Below, piece by piece: positions 30,440-40,403 of a DNA stretch of 64,000 nt. Numbering within the stretch: position 1 is the first letter of the stretch; each line of letters starts with the position of its first letter. The translations under genes were made by a program, and so were the position numbers. The stretch is taken from the NCBI RefSeq assembly GCF_002019765.1, contig NZ_KV917380.1:3550576-3614575 (forward strand), in the 5' to 3' direction. The notes under the pieces are model-generated. The model was not told where the DNA came from, searched no databases, and saw only the letters and a program-made list of their open reading frames with translations. The DNA is from Shouchella oshimensis (GTDB lineage: Bacteria > Bacillota > Bacilli > Bacillales > Bacillaceae_D).

Positions 30440-31933
30440 TTATTTGGCTTTTAATACTCCTTTAAGTAATTCAATTGCATTTTCTTCTGTAGGGTCGTTT
30501 GTTCCAAGCTCACCTTTGAACGCTTTGGAGAGGATGGATTGTTTTAGTTCTTCTAATTTCTTACCATCAGAAACTAGGTTTAATGTTTCTTCTTCCCTTT
30601 CAATTAACTCTTCTAATTTGCTTACTATTACATTTTGTTCCTCTATGGAAGGTATAGGCATGACTAGATTTCTACTTTGAGAAACAGATATGTTACTTTG
30701 ACCTACAACTCCTTTAGTTGCATTGATGACCTCTCTTAAGGTTTCTTCATACTGGAGACAGTAATATAGATATTTAGTTAATACATATTTTATCGGTCTA
30801 AAACGTACTATTGCTTGATTCATATTCATTTCGTTATATTCTTCGGGTATTATGGCAATCTTCTTTAATGGTGGACCAACTATATTCATAATTACATCAT
30901 TTGACTTTAATTTTGATTTTTTTAATTTTGATTCATGAACCTCTTTTGGAATATACTGAGGTTTATACGAAAAAGCAATTTTATTATTTATTATGTTATA
31001 TACTTTTAAAAATGGAATTTCACCTTCTTCAGAAATATCTTTCGAAGGTGTACTACCGCAACTTATGTTATAACAAAACATATTTGCCTTTAAATACAAC
31101 CATCCATTAACATCCATAGATTCTTCTGCATTAAATTTATTGAACATCTCTGCTATTTCGGATTTTTCTCTTTTGGTTTCAACAATTTGATATCTTATTT
31201 GCTTTATTCTTTCAAGCCTTGTTGCAGCCGTTTCCAAATTTAGGTTTTCTTCCCGCCACTCCCTCGTCAATTCCCCCCGAAACGCCTTATCTAAAATTGC
31301 CGCTCTTCGCAGTTCAAATGATTCTTTCGCTTCGTCAATCAACTGCTTCGCTTCGTCAATTTTATTTAAAAGCCGCTCGACCTTATCAGCAATTCGTTTT
31401 TGCTCGATGAGGGGTGGGAGGGGGAAATCTAACCCCTCTATTAACTTACTACTAATATTTGGCTGTGCTCCACCATGAGCCTTACTTAAAATCTCATGTG
31501 TCTTATTAAACACATAGTAATTCTTATAAGTCTGATTCAACGTTTTATCACTAACTTCTTTAATATTACCTACACGTTGGTTTTGTAGTGCTACTTCATC
31601 AGTCTCGAAGATCCCTGTTTTACCTGTTGTAGCACCAGACATTGCAATAAGCAAATCACCTTTACTAATTAAAAACTTCTCACTATACAACTTTTTAGGA
31701 ACTCTAGTTGCTTTTAAAGTTGTGGTCTTTCCATCAGAAATATCAGAAATTCTAATAATGGGTATACCTTCATTACAATAATCAGAACTCTTAAATGCAT
31801 AACCATTAAAAAGTTTAGCAACAGTCCCAAAACGTACCCACACCCAATTCTCCGGCACTTCATAAGGCTGCTCTTCCTCCGGCACCAATGCTTCTTCCAA
31901 CAACTCTTCCATCGTTTGTTTCTTCTTCGCCAT
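30440..31933 (-). CDS. hsdS: Type I restriction specificity subunit HsdS
   Basis: 497 residues with two target-recognition domains separated by helical spacers. The conserved ends of each half are visible: PLPPLIEQKRIADKVERLLN with following helix, and MPIPSIEEQNVIVSKLEELI near the C-terminus. HsdS reads the bipartite DNA target and links two HsdM to it. Start ATG 31933 overlaps the hsdM stop (TAATG), so translation is coupled. The lysine-rich start MAKKKQTMEELLEEALVPEE is typical of this subfamily. Confidence 0.95.
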   Translation of the reverse strand: MAKKKQTMEELLEEALVPEEEQPYEVPENWVWVRFGTVAKLFNGYAFKSSDYCNEGIPIIRISDISDGKTTTLKATRVPKKLYSEKFLISKGDLLIAMSGATTGKTGIFETDEVALQNQRVGNIKEVSDKTLNQTYKNYYVFNKTHEILSKAHGGAQPNISSKLIEGLDFPLPPLIEQKRIADKVERLLNKIDEAKQLIDEAKESFELRRAAILDKAFRGELTREWREENLNLETAATRLERIKQIRYQIVETKREKSEIAEMFNKFNAEESMDVNGWLYLKANMFCYNISCGSTPSKDISEEGEIPFLKVYNIINNKIAFSYKPQYIPKEVHESKLKKSKLKSNDVIMNIVGPPLKKIAIIPEEYNEMNMNQAIVRFRPIKYVLTKYLYYCLQYEETLREVINATKGVVGQSNISVSQSRNLVMPIPSIEEQNVIVSKLEELIEREEETLNLVSDGKKLEELKQSILSKAFKGELGTNDPTEENAIELLKGVLKAK

Positions 31934-33366
31934 TAGTTATTCACCTTAACTTCTTCTGTTTCGCGTAATTCTTCTACGACTTCCCCGAGTAGTTCCATCG
32001 CTTGTTGCAGTTTGGCAATCGCTTCTTCGGCGGATTCGATTGGGTCTGGTAAGTTGTCGTAGGAAGATAAGGATTCGTCGGCAATTAAGCCGATGTCTAG
32101 GCTGTCGTTCTTTTTGGCGATGTCTTCGCGGCTGAAGTGATTCCAGCGTTCGTCTTGAATGTCTTGACGGTTTTCGGCTATGTATGCTTTCATAAATTCT
32201 TCAAAGTGAGCCATCGTTAACTGGTTCCGTTTTCCGAACGAAGGCATGTTTGTACGTAAGTCGTAGACCCAGACATCTTTTGTGCTGTCTTTATCTGTTT
32301 GTTCACGGTTGAAAAATAAGACGTTTGTTTTAACGCCTTGGGCATAGAAGATTCCCGTTGGTAAGCGTAAAATCGTATGCAGGTTACACTTATCCATTAA
32401 GTCACGACGGATTTGCGCTCCAACACCACTTTCAAATAAAACGTTATCTGGTAGGACGACAGCTGCTCGAGCTTTGCCATTATCTTTTAAGGCATTATAA
32501 ATAAGCTGGACAAAATTTAATTGCTTATTTGATGTTTCAAATGTTAAATCATCACGAGAAACACGCTCGCCGCCTTTTTTTGTTCCAAATGGTGGATTGG
32601 TTAAGATCACATCATAGTTTTTCATCCATTTCCCATTACTTGATAAGGAATCGCCATTTTCCATACGGCCTTCCATGTTATGAAGCAAGGCGTTCATTAA
32701 CGCTAAACGATGTGTCCCTTTGACAAGCTCCATCCCATTAAACGCTGCTTTCTTTTGGAATTCTGCTTCTTGTGGCTCAATTTCAAAATAGTCATCAGTT
32801 TTGCTTTTTAAATATTGATCAGCAGCAATCATAAAGCCAAATGTCCCTGCAGCGGGATCACTACAACGCTCGCCGATTTTCGGATCAACCAACTGCACCA
32901 TTACATCAATTAAGACTCGTGGTGTGAAATATTGACCCGCTCCTGATTTGGTCTCGCTCGCGTTCTTTTCGAGCAAGCCTTCGTATAAATTACCGAGACC
33001 TTCTTCTTTCGCACTATACCAGTCAAGCGCATCAATCGATTTAACGATCTTCTCTAAATTTTTTGGTTCCGTAATACTTGTTGATGAATCACTATAAATT
33101 AAACGTAATTGAGAATGTTCACTTTTTCCAAGATCCAACAATAATTGTTGATAGAAGTCTTTTAATTCCGTTCCTTCTTTTTCAACAAGTTGATTCCAGC
33201 GATAGTCTGCTGGAATAACCGCTTCCGTTTTTTCACCTTTTTCTTGCATCATCTTTAAGAAAAGTAAGTATGTTAGTTCCGTTACATATTGCTGATAGGT
33301 AATTCCGTCATCACGTAACACATTACATAAATTCCATAGTTTTTGCACAATTTCTTGGTTGTTCAT
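31933..33366 (-). CDS. hsdM: Type I restriction methyltransferase subunit HsdM
   Basis: 477 residues. The N-terminal helical domain (to about 130) is followed by the N6-adenine methyltransferase core: SAM motif DPAAGTFGFM, catalytic motif NPPFG in DVILTNPPFGTKK. The enzyme methylates adenine in the target chosen by HsdS and forms the restriction complex with HsdR. GGAGG lies ten bases before ATG 33366. It is coupled to hsdS downstream; a terminator separates it from hsdR upstream, so the modification genes appear to be transcribed from their own promoter. Confidence 0.96.
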   Translation of the reverse strand: MNNQEIVQKLWNLCNVLRDDGITYQQYVTELTYLLFLKMMQEKGEKTEAVIPADYRWNQLVEKEGTELKDFYQQLLLDLGKSEHSQLRLIYSDSSTSITEPKNLEKIVKSIDALDWYSAKEEGLGNLYEGLLEKNASETKSGAGQYFTPRVLIDVMVQLVDPKIGERCSDPAAGTFGFMIAADQYLKSKTDDYFEIEPQEAEFQKKAAFNGMELVKGTHRLALMNALLHNMEGRMENGDSLSSNGKWMKNYDVILTNPPFGTKKGGERVSRDDLTFETSNKQLNFVQLIYNALKDNGKARAAVVLPDNVLFESGVGAQIRRDLMDKCNLHTILRLPTGIFYAQGVKTNVLFFNREQTDKDSTKDVWVYDLRTNMPSFGKRNQLTMAHFEEFMKAYIAENRQDIQDERWNHFSREDIAKKNDSLDIGLIADESLSSYDNLPDPIESAEEAIAKLQQAMELLGEVVEELRETEEVKVNN

Positions 33367-33409
33367 TATTGCCTCCGTATGCCTTATTTTTAGCTTTATT
33401 AAGTATAAA

Positions 33410-33437
33410 CGAAAAAAAGAGCCTCATAAAGAGGCAG
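33410..33437 (-). terminator. Terminator between hsdR and hsdM
   Basis: On the minus strand GCCTC and GAGGC with a TTTAT loop are followed by TCTTTTTTT. It ends the hsdR transcript before the separately transcribed hsdM-hsdS. Confidence 0.8.
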
Positions 33438-33450
33438 TAAATTGAAACTT

Positions 33451-36400
33451 TCAACTAATATAGAGGTGGTCATTAATTGTGTCCACCACGATATCAATAT
33501 GATCGCCAAACTCTTTCTTCATTTGCTTGTATCCTCCGTGGCTTGCGAAAGGCTCTTCTGAAAAGGCGTCTTGAGATGTAGGTGCAAGAACAGGAAATTG
33601 GATCAATTGCTTTTCAATTCGTTCGAGCCAGTTCTTTTGCCTCGGCTTCCAGTCATGCAAAGCGTATACTTTTTGCATTGCATTTTTAATACGGGCCTCA
33701 TGGTCGATTAGTGCTTCGCCTAACGCTGCTTGGCGAATAAAACTAATAATATTTGCAGCGATTTCCTCGTTCTTAGCTTGCTTCCATGCTGATTGCAAAT
33801 GCGACTGTTTGAAGTTTTTCGTCTCAAGAATTGCATATAATTCTCGTAAATCTTTTTTTGTTAAATCGCGAGGGCTTGTGACGACGACTTGCAAAGCAGG
33901 AATTTTATTAATGTTTTCGCGGATGAATGCCGTAAAGCCTTCTAAATAGTCTTCTGGCTTATCATTTCCTTCTCCATAACCTCTTTCAATGGAAACAACT
34001 TCATCTTCTGCATGTGAGATATAGCGACGATCATTTTTCTTTGTTTGATAGTTTTCCATATACTCAAATAAGATTTGGTGTTGTATTGCATCAACAGGTT
34101 GATAACCTTTTACATCATTAACCCACTCATCAACAGTTTGTCCACCAGCTAACTGCTCAAACTGTTGCTTCCCTTCCTCTGTTAAACGTTGCTTTTTCCG
34201 TTGTAATTTGGCAGTCAATTGTTCACGGTAAAAACTCGTTTCTTGTCCCGTTTCTGCCTGAGCCAAACCATCAGCTAACTCTGGAATTGTCATGGTTTGT
34301 TTCTTCACAATAGGCTTCATTTCTGTGTAACGCTGAAGCTTACTGTAAATGCCTACTGCATCATATATATTGAAATGAGTTTTCCCTATTTCAGAATTTA
34401 ACCTTGTTGCTCGACCTAGCATTTGATCGTACAGTATTCGAGACTGAATCCGACGTAAAAAAACAAGGTTGGTTATAGCAGGTACATCAATACCAGTTGT
34501 TAACAAATCGACGGTAACGACTACATTCGGCAAGCGTTCGTTTTTAAATCGCTTAATTGCATCTAAAGGCTTGTATATGGAGCCCGTGATCTTCATAATG
34601 GCATCGTCTTCAATCACATCACCAAGCTCCTGATAGGCTTCTTTTAACAAACGCACAATTAGATCCGCATGTTGATTCGTTGCAGCAAAAATGAGCGTTT
34701 TTTCTTTACTTGAAGGATCAATGTATTGCACAAGCTCTGTCAGGATTGCTCGATTGAATGATTCTGTAATCACACGACGATTAAATTGTTCAATTTCAAA
34801 ATGGACCGTATCCTCCATTTTCTCCAGAACCACTTTCCCTGCACCTACATCAAATACTTCGACATCTTCATCTTTTTCAAATTGAATACCATCTTCGGAC
34901 AACTTTGTCTTAAACAAGTAAGGGGGTTCGTGGTCGACTAAAAAACCATCTAACACCGCTTCACTATACGAGTATTTGAAAATCGGCATTCCAAAAATGT
35001 CTGTAGTGTGTAGTGCCGGCGTAGCGGTCAATCCAAGCACAGCCGCATCAAAATAATCAATTACACGCCGGTACTGACTAATATAATCATCTTGGTCACG
35101 AAACGCTAATTCATCTTCCGACATTTCTTTATCGCTTGTATATCCGCGATGGGCTTCATCCACAATAATAAAATCATATTGGCCAACAGAAGGAACTTCT
35201 AGTGGGTTTGCATTATAAAAAAGGCGGCGAACCATTCCCTGTACCGTCGCTATTTGCACTTTAGTCGCTTCTTCTGGCGTCATGTCTTCCAATGTCTTTA
35301 CATCGTAAATATCAGAGAAAGACAACTCTTCAAATTTTGTATCTTTTAAAGAATCCTCTGTTTGCTTGCCGAGCGAGCTTCGATCAACTAAAAACAAGAC
35401 TCGCCTTACTTTCTTCGACTTTATTAAACGATACATTAAAGCGATTGCCGTCCTTGTTTTTCCAGTACCTGTCGCCATTGCCACAAGCATGTTTCTCTGT
35501 CCTTCTATTAAAGCTTTTTCCACAGTTGAAACTGCTCGTTGTTGATAAGGTCGCAGTCCAAATTTTGTTAGATCCTCTTCTTCTAGTTTTCGATTCGCTT
35601 CCTGATCATCCTGACTTAAAAAGAGCTTTAAATCAGCTGGGGAATGCCATCCTTCTAAAGGCCTTGCATGTACCGTTGGTTTTCTCGAATCCCAAAACCA
35701 AATGCCAGATTCTTCTTGTAACTGTTTTAAGTAGCGTCTTCCGTTTGTTGCATACAAGAAAGGTACCTGATATTCACCGGTAGTAGGTGTAATTACCTCA
35801 TCACCTATTTGAATGATCCGTTTTGCGTATACCTTCGTTTGACTTTCCAATGCACTTGGTACCGTTTTCCGAATTGCTTTTGCCTCAATAAATCCAACAA
35901 GCTGCAAGCCAATAAATAACGCATAATCAACTCGACCACCATTTACTCGCCACTCTGCTATGGCCATGTTCTTATTCTTCTGCGGCAATGTACCTTTTTG
36001 GTGATTAAAAAATTGCGTATCGGTTTCCCAACCAGCATCGCGTAATTTACTATCAATAATAGAACGTGTTTCTTCTTCAGATAGATATTGGCGCTTTGCA
36101 AACCTTCTGGTTTTTCGTTTCCGTTCCGCTTTAACCTCTTCTTCTTCCACTTCCGCCTTAAGGCGTGATTGTTCAAGTTGCACTTCTAATTTTTTAATTT
36201 CTTCTTCATGTTCAAGTTGCAGCTGTTTTAAATTAACGACCTTCTCTTTTTGAGGCTTTTTAAACTCAGGTGCCTCAAAACTCCAATCATCGCCATATAC
36301 CTCCATAAACCAAGCGGCGAGTCGATAAGCAAGATTCAGTAGAGTGATAGCTTCATCTGATTCTCCATAACCAGCCTTGTGCATAGCGAAATTTCCTTTT

Positions 36401-36663
36401 GTTCGCAGTGTATGTAATAAGTCAACAAGTTCAGGTTCAAGCAGGCCTTCTCTCTTCATAGCGTTAATGCGATCTACTTGATTTGTGCCCTTAACTTCCT
36501 TAATGTTTTCAGCTGCTAAAACGAATTGAGCCAATGTCTCCGCGAACAAACGAAGCTTCATAATTGTCGTATGTGGGTCTTGAAAAACATTTGTTTCCGC
36601 TGTTTCTCCTAAGTTTGAAAGAACTTTCCACTTTCCTTTTAGAAAAGAAAAATTGCTGGTCAT
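33451..36663 (-). CDS. hsdR: Type I restriction endonuclease subunit HsdR
   Basis: 1070 residues. Order: DUF4145-like N-terminal domain (about 1-125, includes RTKGNFAMHKAGYG), coiled linker (150-200), HsdR_N nuclease domain with VDYALFIGLQLVGFIEAKA (PD-(D/E)XK Glu-x-Lys), then SF2 helicase motifs MATGTGKTRTAIAL, VDEAHRG, GLTATPA, and DLLTTGIDVPAITNLVFLR with QMLGRATR, and a C-terminal helical domain. It cuts unmethylated DNA after ATP-driven translocation with HsdM and HsdS. Start ATG 36663 follows GAGGTGACTTC. It is complete. Confidence 0.96.
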   Translation of the reverse strand: MTSNFSFLKGKWKVLSNLGETAETNVFQDPHTTIMKLRLFAETLAQFVLAAENIKEVKGTNQVDRINAMKREGLLEPELVDLLHTLRTKGNFAMHKAGYGESDEAITLLNLAYRLAAWFMEVYGDDWSFEAPEFKKPQKEKVVNLKQLQLEHEEEIKKLEVQLEQSRLKAEVEEEEVKAERKRKTRRFAKRQYLSEEETRSIIDSKLRDAGWETDTQFFNHQKGTLPQKNKNMAIAEWRVNGGRVDYALFIGLQLVGFIEAKAIRKTVPSALESQTKVYAKRIIQIGDEVITPTTGEYQVPFLYATNGRRYLKQLQEESGIWFWDSRKPTVHARPLEGWHSPADLKLFLSQDDQEANRKLEEEDLTKFGLRPYQQRAVSTVEKALIEGQRNMLVAMATGTGKTRTAIALMYRLIKSKKVRRVLFLVDRSSLGKQTEDSLKDTKFEELSFSDIYDVKTLEDMTPEEATKVQIATVQGMVRRLFYNANPLEVPSVGQYDFIIVDEAHRGYTSDKEMSEDELAFRDQDDYISQYRRVIDYFDAAVLGLTATPALHTTDIFGMPIFKYSYSEAVLDGFLVDHEPPYLFKTKLSEDGIQFEKDEDVEVFDVGAGKVVLEKMEDTVHFEIEQFNRRVITESFNRAILTELVQYIDPSSKEKTLIFAATNQHADLIVRLLKEAYQELGDVIEDDAIMKITGSIYKPLDAIKRFKNERLPNVVVTVDLLTTGIDVPAITNLVFLRRIQSRILYDQMLGRATRLNSEIGKTHFNIYDAVGIYSKLQRYTEMKPIVKKQTMTIPELADGLAQAETGQETSFYREQLTAKLQRKKQRLTEEGKQQFEQLAGGQTVDEWVNDVKGYQPVDAIQHQILFEYMENYQTKKNDRRYISHAEDEVVSIERGYGEGNDKPEDYLEGFTAFIRENINKIPALQVVVTSPRDLTKKDLRELYAILETKNFKQSHLQSAWKQAKNEEIAANIISFIRQAALGEALIDHEARIKNAMQKVYALHDWKPRQKNWLERIEKQLIQFPVLAPTSQDAFSEEPFASHGGYKQMKKEFGDHIDIVVDTINDHLYIS

Positions 36664-36814
36664 GAAGTCACCTCGTTTGAAATATGTCTGCTAAAGATTC
36701 GTTTTAATATGTAATAAACCCTATTTGTTAAATATCTACGCTATACAAACCTCTTAGTTTTTAAAAATTTTGTTTCGTAATACCAAAAATATTATAAATA
36801 ATCACGAGCAAACT

Positions 36815-37636
36815 TTAAATTTTTAATTTTTTATCTTTATTTATAATATAAACAGCTACTAAAAAAAATATTGCACCAAAATAAGAGAAGTTTGGGTAAA
36901 ATACGATAATAAAAATAATACTTAATATGATAGCAGAAAATATTAATAAATTTAGAACTTTATCCTTAAATTTCTTACCTCTAAATAATTGACCAGAGTT
37001 CATCAGACTAATTAAATGTACAACTAATACACAGTTAATTATATAGCTGATAAACAAACCCAAAATTTTTATTTTCATAAAAAAACTATCTTCCAAGTAT
37101 AAATACAAAACAATTATTGTAAAAAACATCCCAACCGCTATTAATAGTAGTGTTACACTAGCCGGTACAAAGATCGGCATAAACCACAAATTCACACTCC
37201 TCATAAAATGGTCATTTAAAGATCGTTCTGATTGATTAATCTGGTTTTCTAATGTTGCAGTCTTCTTTATACCAATCAACTCTGACTTCACTAACTCTTG
37301 AATTGACTGCATATCTTTTTCAGTGTTAGTGGTTCTTAATTTGATCAACTCATCTCCTAAAGAATCACTAACGTATACTAAGATCTTTGGTATTATCTTC
37401 TCGACTTCTTTAAAAGAGATTTCTTCATGAGTTTTGCTTAATTCAAGATTTAATTGATAAAGATATTCTAAGACTTCTCTTTTTTTCTCTACTTTAATTT
37501 TCTCCATTTCTGTAAAACGTTTTCTAACATCCTTAAAAAGCAAAAAAGCTAGAATAATAATTGTTAAAGATACAATAAAATCAATAGGATCTAAATCTAA
37601 ATGTTGCTGATATAATTCTACAAGCGTATTTACCAT
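36815..37636 (-). CDS. Membrane protein with coiled coil, unknown
   Basis: 273 residues. One hydrophobic helix near residues 20-36, then a charged, probably coiled region (37-135), then four hydrophobic helices (about 150-270). No family recognised. The composition is very AT-rich compared with neighbours, a hint of transfer. GAAAGG precedes ATG 37636 with good spacing. Between hsdR and a small HTH gene, it belongs to the accessory set of this restriction locus; a membrane effector of a second defence function is possible but speculative. Confidence 0.6.
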   Translation of the reverse strand: MVNTLVELYQQHLDLDPIDFIVSLTIIILAFLLFKDVRKRFTEMEKIKVEKKREVLEYLYQLNLELSKTHEEISFKEVEKIIPKILVYVSDSLGDELIKLRTTNTEKDMQSIQELVKSELIGIKKTATLENQINQSERSLNDHFMRSVNLWFMPIFVPASVTLLLIAVGMFFTIIVLYLYLEDSFFMKIKILGLFISYIINCVLVVHLISLMNSGQLFRGKKFKDKVLNLLIFSAIILSIIFIIVFYPNFSYFGAIFFLVAVYIINKDKKLKI

Positions 37637-37703
37637 AGCAAAATCCTTTCTTTACTTATTAACTTATAGAGAAGAAACATAATTAAATAAACTTTAATTA
37701 AAT

Positions 37704-37931
37704 CTATTCCTCCACATACTCGACTAAATCCTCTACCTCACATTGCAACTCCATGCAGAGCGTATCAAGAGTCTCTCTAGTAATAGATTTAACGCCTTTG
37801 CCTTCTTTTGAAAGCTCTTTATCATTAACCCACTGGCTAATCGTATTCGGACGAATCCCCGTTCTCTTGCTTAACTCGTACATGGTCATCTCTCGTTCTT
37901 TTAGGAGCTGTTTTAATTTTATGCGAATCAT
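37704..37931 (-). CDS. Small XRE/HTH_26 regulator
   Basis: 75 residues, essentially one Cro/C1-type helix-turn-helix (LKEREMTMYELSKRTGIRPN, then TISQWVNDK) ending with ETLDTLCMELQCEVEDLVEY. ATG 37931 is used because GGAGGAAGAC stands directly upstream; the ORF extension to 37970 covers that site. It is divergent from the 117-residue gene at 38047, and the region between them carries repeated TAACT/AGTTA sequences that look like its operator. Confidence 0.85.
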   Translation of the reverse strand: MIRIKLKQLLKEREMTMYELSKRTGIRPNTISQWVNDKELSKEGKGVKSITRETLDTLCMELQCEVEDLVEYVEE

Positions 37932-37974
37932 GTCTTCCTCCGTATAAATGCCTTTGTCAAAGAATAGCATTTTA

Positions 37975-38035
37975 ACAATTGACGTTATTAACTCAATAAG
38001 TTATTATTAACTCAAATCGTTAAGTTATTATGAAA
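37975..38035. promoter_or_regulatory. Operator-like repeats between divergent genes
   Basis: TTATTAACTCAA occurs twice as a direct repeat, and TAACT-N5-AGTTA and TAACT-N10-AGTTA form inverted repeats. Position between the HTH gene and its divergent neighbour suggests the HTH protein controls both. Confidence 0.5.
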
Positions 38036-38046
38036 GGAGTTAGACT

Positions 38047-38400
38047 ATGCCTTTTAAGTCCGTTACGATTATTGAAGATTATTCAGATAGATCTGAAACA
38101 ATAGTTTACACTCACAGAGGGTGGATACAGGAAAATGAACGAGTAGTTTGGTATGTGGATAAGACAGATTGTTTACTGCTACTAGCTGATATAAAAAAAT
38201 ATAAAGATAATCATACATATGAAATTCATCCGTCATCTATTGTTGTGCTTATGAAAATTCGTCCAGGAGAATTGTTTGAAGAAGAAGACCTAGAGCAATT
38301 TCTAACTCAATTGCACGAGATCTCGCTACTCAATTATTTAAAACAATTAGTAGATCGGAACAGCTCCTTGAACCTTCATTTAGATCGTATATTTTATTAA
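38047..38400 (+). CDS. Hypothetical protein, 117 residues
   Basis: No family recognised. The protein is mixed alpha-beta, starts MPFKSVTIIEDYSDRSETIVY and contains one cysteine. GAAAGGAG lies eight bases before the ATG, so translation is credible. It is divergent from a small HTH regulator with operator-like repeats between them, a layout seen for regulated toxin or accessory genes, but no toxin motif is visible. Confidence 0.6.
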   Translation: MPFKSVTIIEDYSDRSETIVYTHRGWIQENERVVWYVDKTDCLLLLADIKKYKDNHTYEIHPSSIVVLMKIRPGELFEEEDLEQFLTQLHEISLLNYLKQLVDRNSSLNLHLDRIFY

Positions 38401-38474
38401 TTTCTTGATTAAGAGAGAAGTACATATGCTATATCTACATTTAAAGATATCGGTAAATTTGGTCCAATTTTTAA

Positions 38475-38570
38475 CAAGAATTATTAAAACCCCTCCGCTC
38501 AATACTTGCTAAAAAATATAGTAAGCTAAATTTCATCGACGGACTTAATGATCGGGAAGAGCTCGAATAG
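38475..38570 (+). pseudogene. Possible C-terminal gene fragment
   Basis: A 31-codon open frame without a start reads LLKPLRSILAKKYSKLNFID and then GLNDREELE before TAG. The composition is protein-like but there is no ribosome site and the frame is closed upstream. It may be the tail of a lost gene; family unknown. Confidence 0.25.
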
Positions 38571-38576
38571 AGGTGT

Positions 38577-39431
38577 TCACCCTAACCTTTCCCGCTCTTC
38601 CTTTAATCCTTGCCAATATTCCCACCCATTTTTTGACGCACCGCTACATAAGTCTGCCGCATAGCTTGGACTTGGACACACGATGTCTTCTGTTAGGCGA
38701 GCGGATTTGTCATCGATGGGCTCAGCTTGGTTTGCTTGAATTAGTTGGTTTATTTTTGCTTTTAATTTCTGATAGAGTTTTCCTTCGTCTTTATAGTGTT
38801 TCAATTTTTCTTGTGGAAATAGGACGGTAGAGCCCTTTGTAATCACAAATTGTCCATCGTGAAGATAGATGGTGGCAGGATGGTTTTTTTCGGCTGGGTA
38901 ATAGGTTCGTTCTCCTTCATACGACTCTGCTTGCTTTGCTTGTTTTATTGTCACGCCTAATGCTTCTAGCAAGAAGGTAATTTGCCCAGCAAATGTGTTC
39001 ATTGCTGCTGCCATGTACCAATTGACGTTCGGTTTATTGATGCGCATGTCCCGGTTCTCTACAATATAAGTCGAAGCGTTAAAGCGCTGGATAAATTCAT
39101 ATTCAAGAAAATCAATCAGTTGTTTATCGAAGCTATTGTTGTCGGTTACAAATAAAATGCCGAACTGCCAAAAGTCTTTTTGCTTTAAGTGTTCTTTTAA
39201 TCGTTTGATGCCATGTATCGACTGACCAATGTAGATACTTGGTTCTTCGACATCCGAGATAAGAAAATAAACGGCATAGTTGTTGGCGTGCTCAAGTTTC
39301 TCTACTTCTGCTAAAAGGCTCTTTTTGAAATAAAAGCCGCGAATTTGGCTTGTTGGCTCCTGTACCACTTTTAAAGAAGAAGCGTGGGTCGAATCTGGAA
39401 AATACATCATCGCTGTTCGTTCATTTGGCAT
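38577..39431 (-). CDS. GIY-YIG nuclease with DUF4357 tail
   Basis: 284 residues. GIY-YIG core: NNYAVYFLISDVEEPSIYIG with following Gln-Ser and IKRLKEH. The C-terminus SPSYAADLCSGASKNGWEYW matches DUF4357, a domain often attached to GIY-YIG or restriction proteins. Standalone proteins of this build are common in defence islands. I prefer ATG 39431; the ORF reaches GTG 39500 but without a ribosome site, whereas GAAAGGA precedes 39431 at about 12 bases. The precise start is uncertain. Confidence 0.75.
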   Translation of the reverse strand: MPNERTAMMYFPDSTHASSLKVVQEPTSQIRGFYFKKSLLAEVEKLEHANNYAVYFLISDVEEPSIYIGQSIHGIKRLKEHLKQKDFWQFGILFVTDNNSFDKQLIDFLEYEFIQRFNASTYIVENRDMRINKPNVNWYMAAAMNTFAGQITFLLEALGVTIKQAKQAESYEGERTYYPAEKNHPATIYLHDGQFVITKGSTVLFPQEKLKHYKDEGKLYQKLKAKINQLIQANQAEPIDDKSARLTEDIVCPSPSYAADLCSGASKNGWEYWQGLKEERERLG

Positions 39432-39606
39432 GTCGGGTGCAGTCCTTTCTTCGTATCCTCTACCCTGTTTATCGGTTCTCACCACTGTACATTTACACAC
39501 AAAAGAACGATCGTTGGCGTTCAGTATATTAGTAAATGATATTGGAAGAAAATAAGGCAGTGTCAGCCCTCACTGGTTTCGACATTTTTCTGTCAATTAT
39601 TCCGTT

Positions 39607-39747
39607 ATGGAATTACATGTACCAATTCAACAAGTGCAGCGAACGGTAGAAGATACCTCAAGTTGGATGACAGAAGGTTATGTTAGTCTATACATGTTAA
39701 AGAAAAACGATGCGTCCTTACATTGGGATGAGCGCTTGTTCGATTGA
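39607..39747 (+). pseudogene. Possible gene fragment, 46 codons
   Basis: An open frame from ATG 39607 reads MELHVPIQQVQRTVEDTSSW and ends WDERLFD. It looks protein-like but has no ribosome site, and I do not recognise it. It overlaps the putative TTG start of the next gene. It may be a remnant or a small C-terminal part of a lost gene. Confidence 0.25.
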
Positions 39748-40322
39748 GTTATTCAAAGAATAAAAAATGGGGAGGTTTTATTATCAGAATTCATCTTGTT
39801 GGTTATCTGATTGTTTTAATGATAACTCTTAGTGGGTGTATCTTTAACGATTCAGCAAAAATAGGAGATTCCTTGGATGATTTTGAAGATTTATATGGTG
39901 AATATGAATTGAATGAATCACAAAGTTACCCAACTGCATATTTTTCAAGCAATAATTTGCATGTTGCATTTGCAGATTATGATGAGGAATACAGAGCGAG
40001 AACTATACGTGGTGAAATTACATCTCTCGAATCACTTGAAGAAGCTTTAAACGAAATCAATGAACGCTTTGTACCAAAGGAATATGAATACAAGGGGCCA
40101 AATTGCAATAATCAAATGGTAGCCGAATTATATGGTGAAAAAACAGACAGCCCAGGCTTTTATTTTGTTGATGAAGATCAGTTAGGGATTGAGGTTACGC
40201 TAAACACGAAGGACGGCAACATTTTAGGAAGGGTGAGTGTTGAAGAAGTAGGGTCTGTGGGAGAGATAAGGTATGATTGTGAAGTAGAAGTGGAAGAATC
40301 AATTAAAGTTGGTAATTTATAA
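39744..40322 (+). CDS. Lipoprotein, unknown, start uncertain
   Basis: Up to 192 residues. The hydrophobic stretch IHLVGYLIVLMITLSGC is a lipoprotein signal with the Cys as lipidation site. The rest is acidic (many Glu/Asp), has a further Cys pair, and no known motif. The start is unclear: TTG 39744 opens the frame, but the only good ribosome site, GGGGAGG near 39770, is followed by in-frame ATT and ATC codons rather than ATG. A non-standard ATT start would give a signal peptide of normal length. Confidence 0.6.
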   Translation: MSYSKNKKWGGFIIRIHLVGYLIVLMITLSGCIFNDSAKIGDSLDDFEDLYGEYELNESQSYPTAYFSSNNLHVAFADYDEEYRARTIRGEITSLESLEEALNEINERFVPKEYEYKGPNCNNQMVAELYGEKTDSPGFYFVDEDQLGIEVTLNTKDGNILGRVSVEEVGSVGEIRYDCEVEVEESIKVGNL

Positions 40323-40403
40323 TAATAGCTTTTTTGAATGTTATGGAGCCTTACCCTATTTTTGATTACAAATTTACGTTTTTTCACCTCATTTAATTAC
40401 ATC

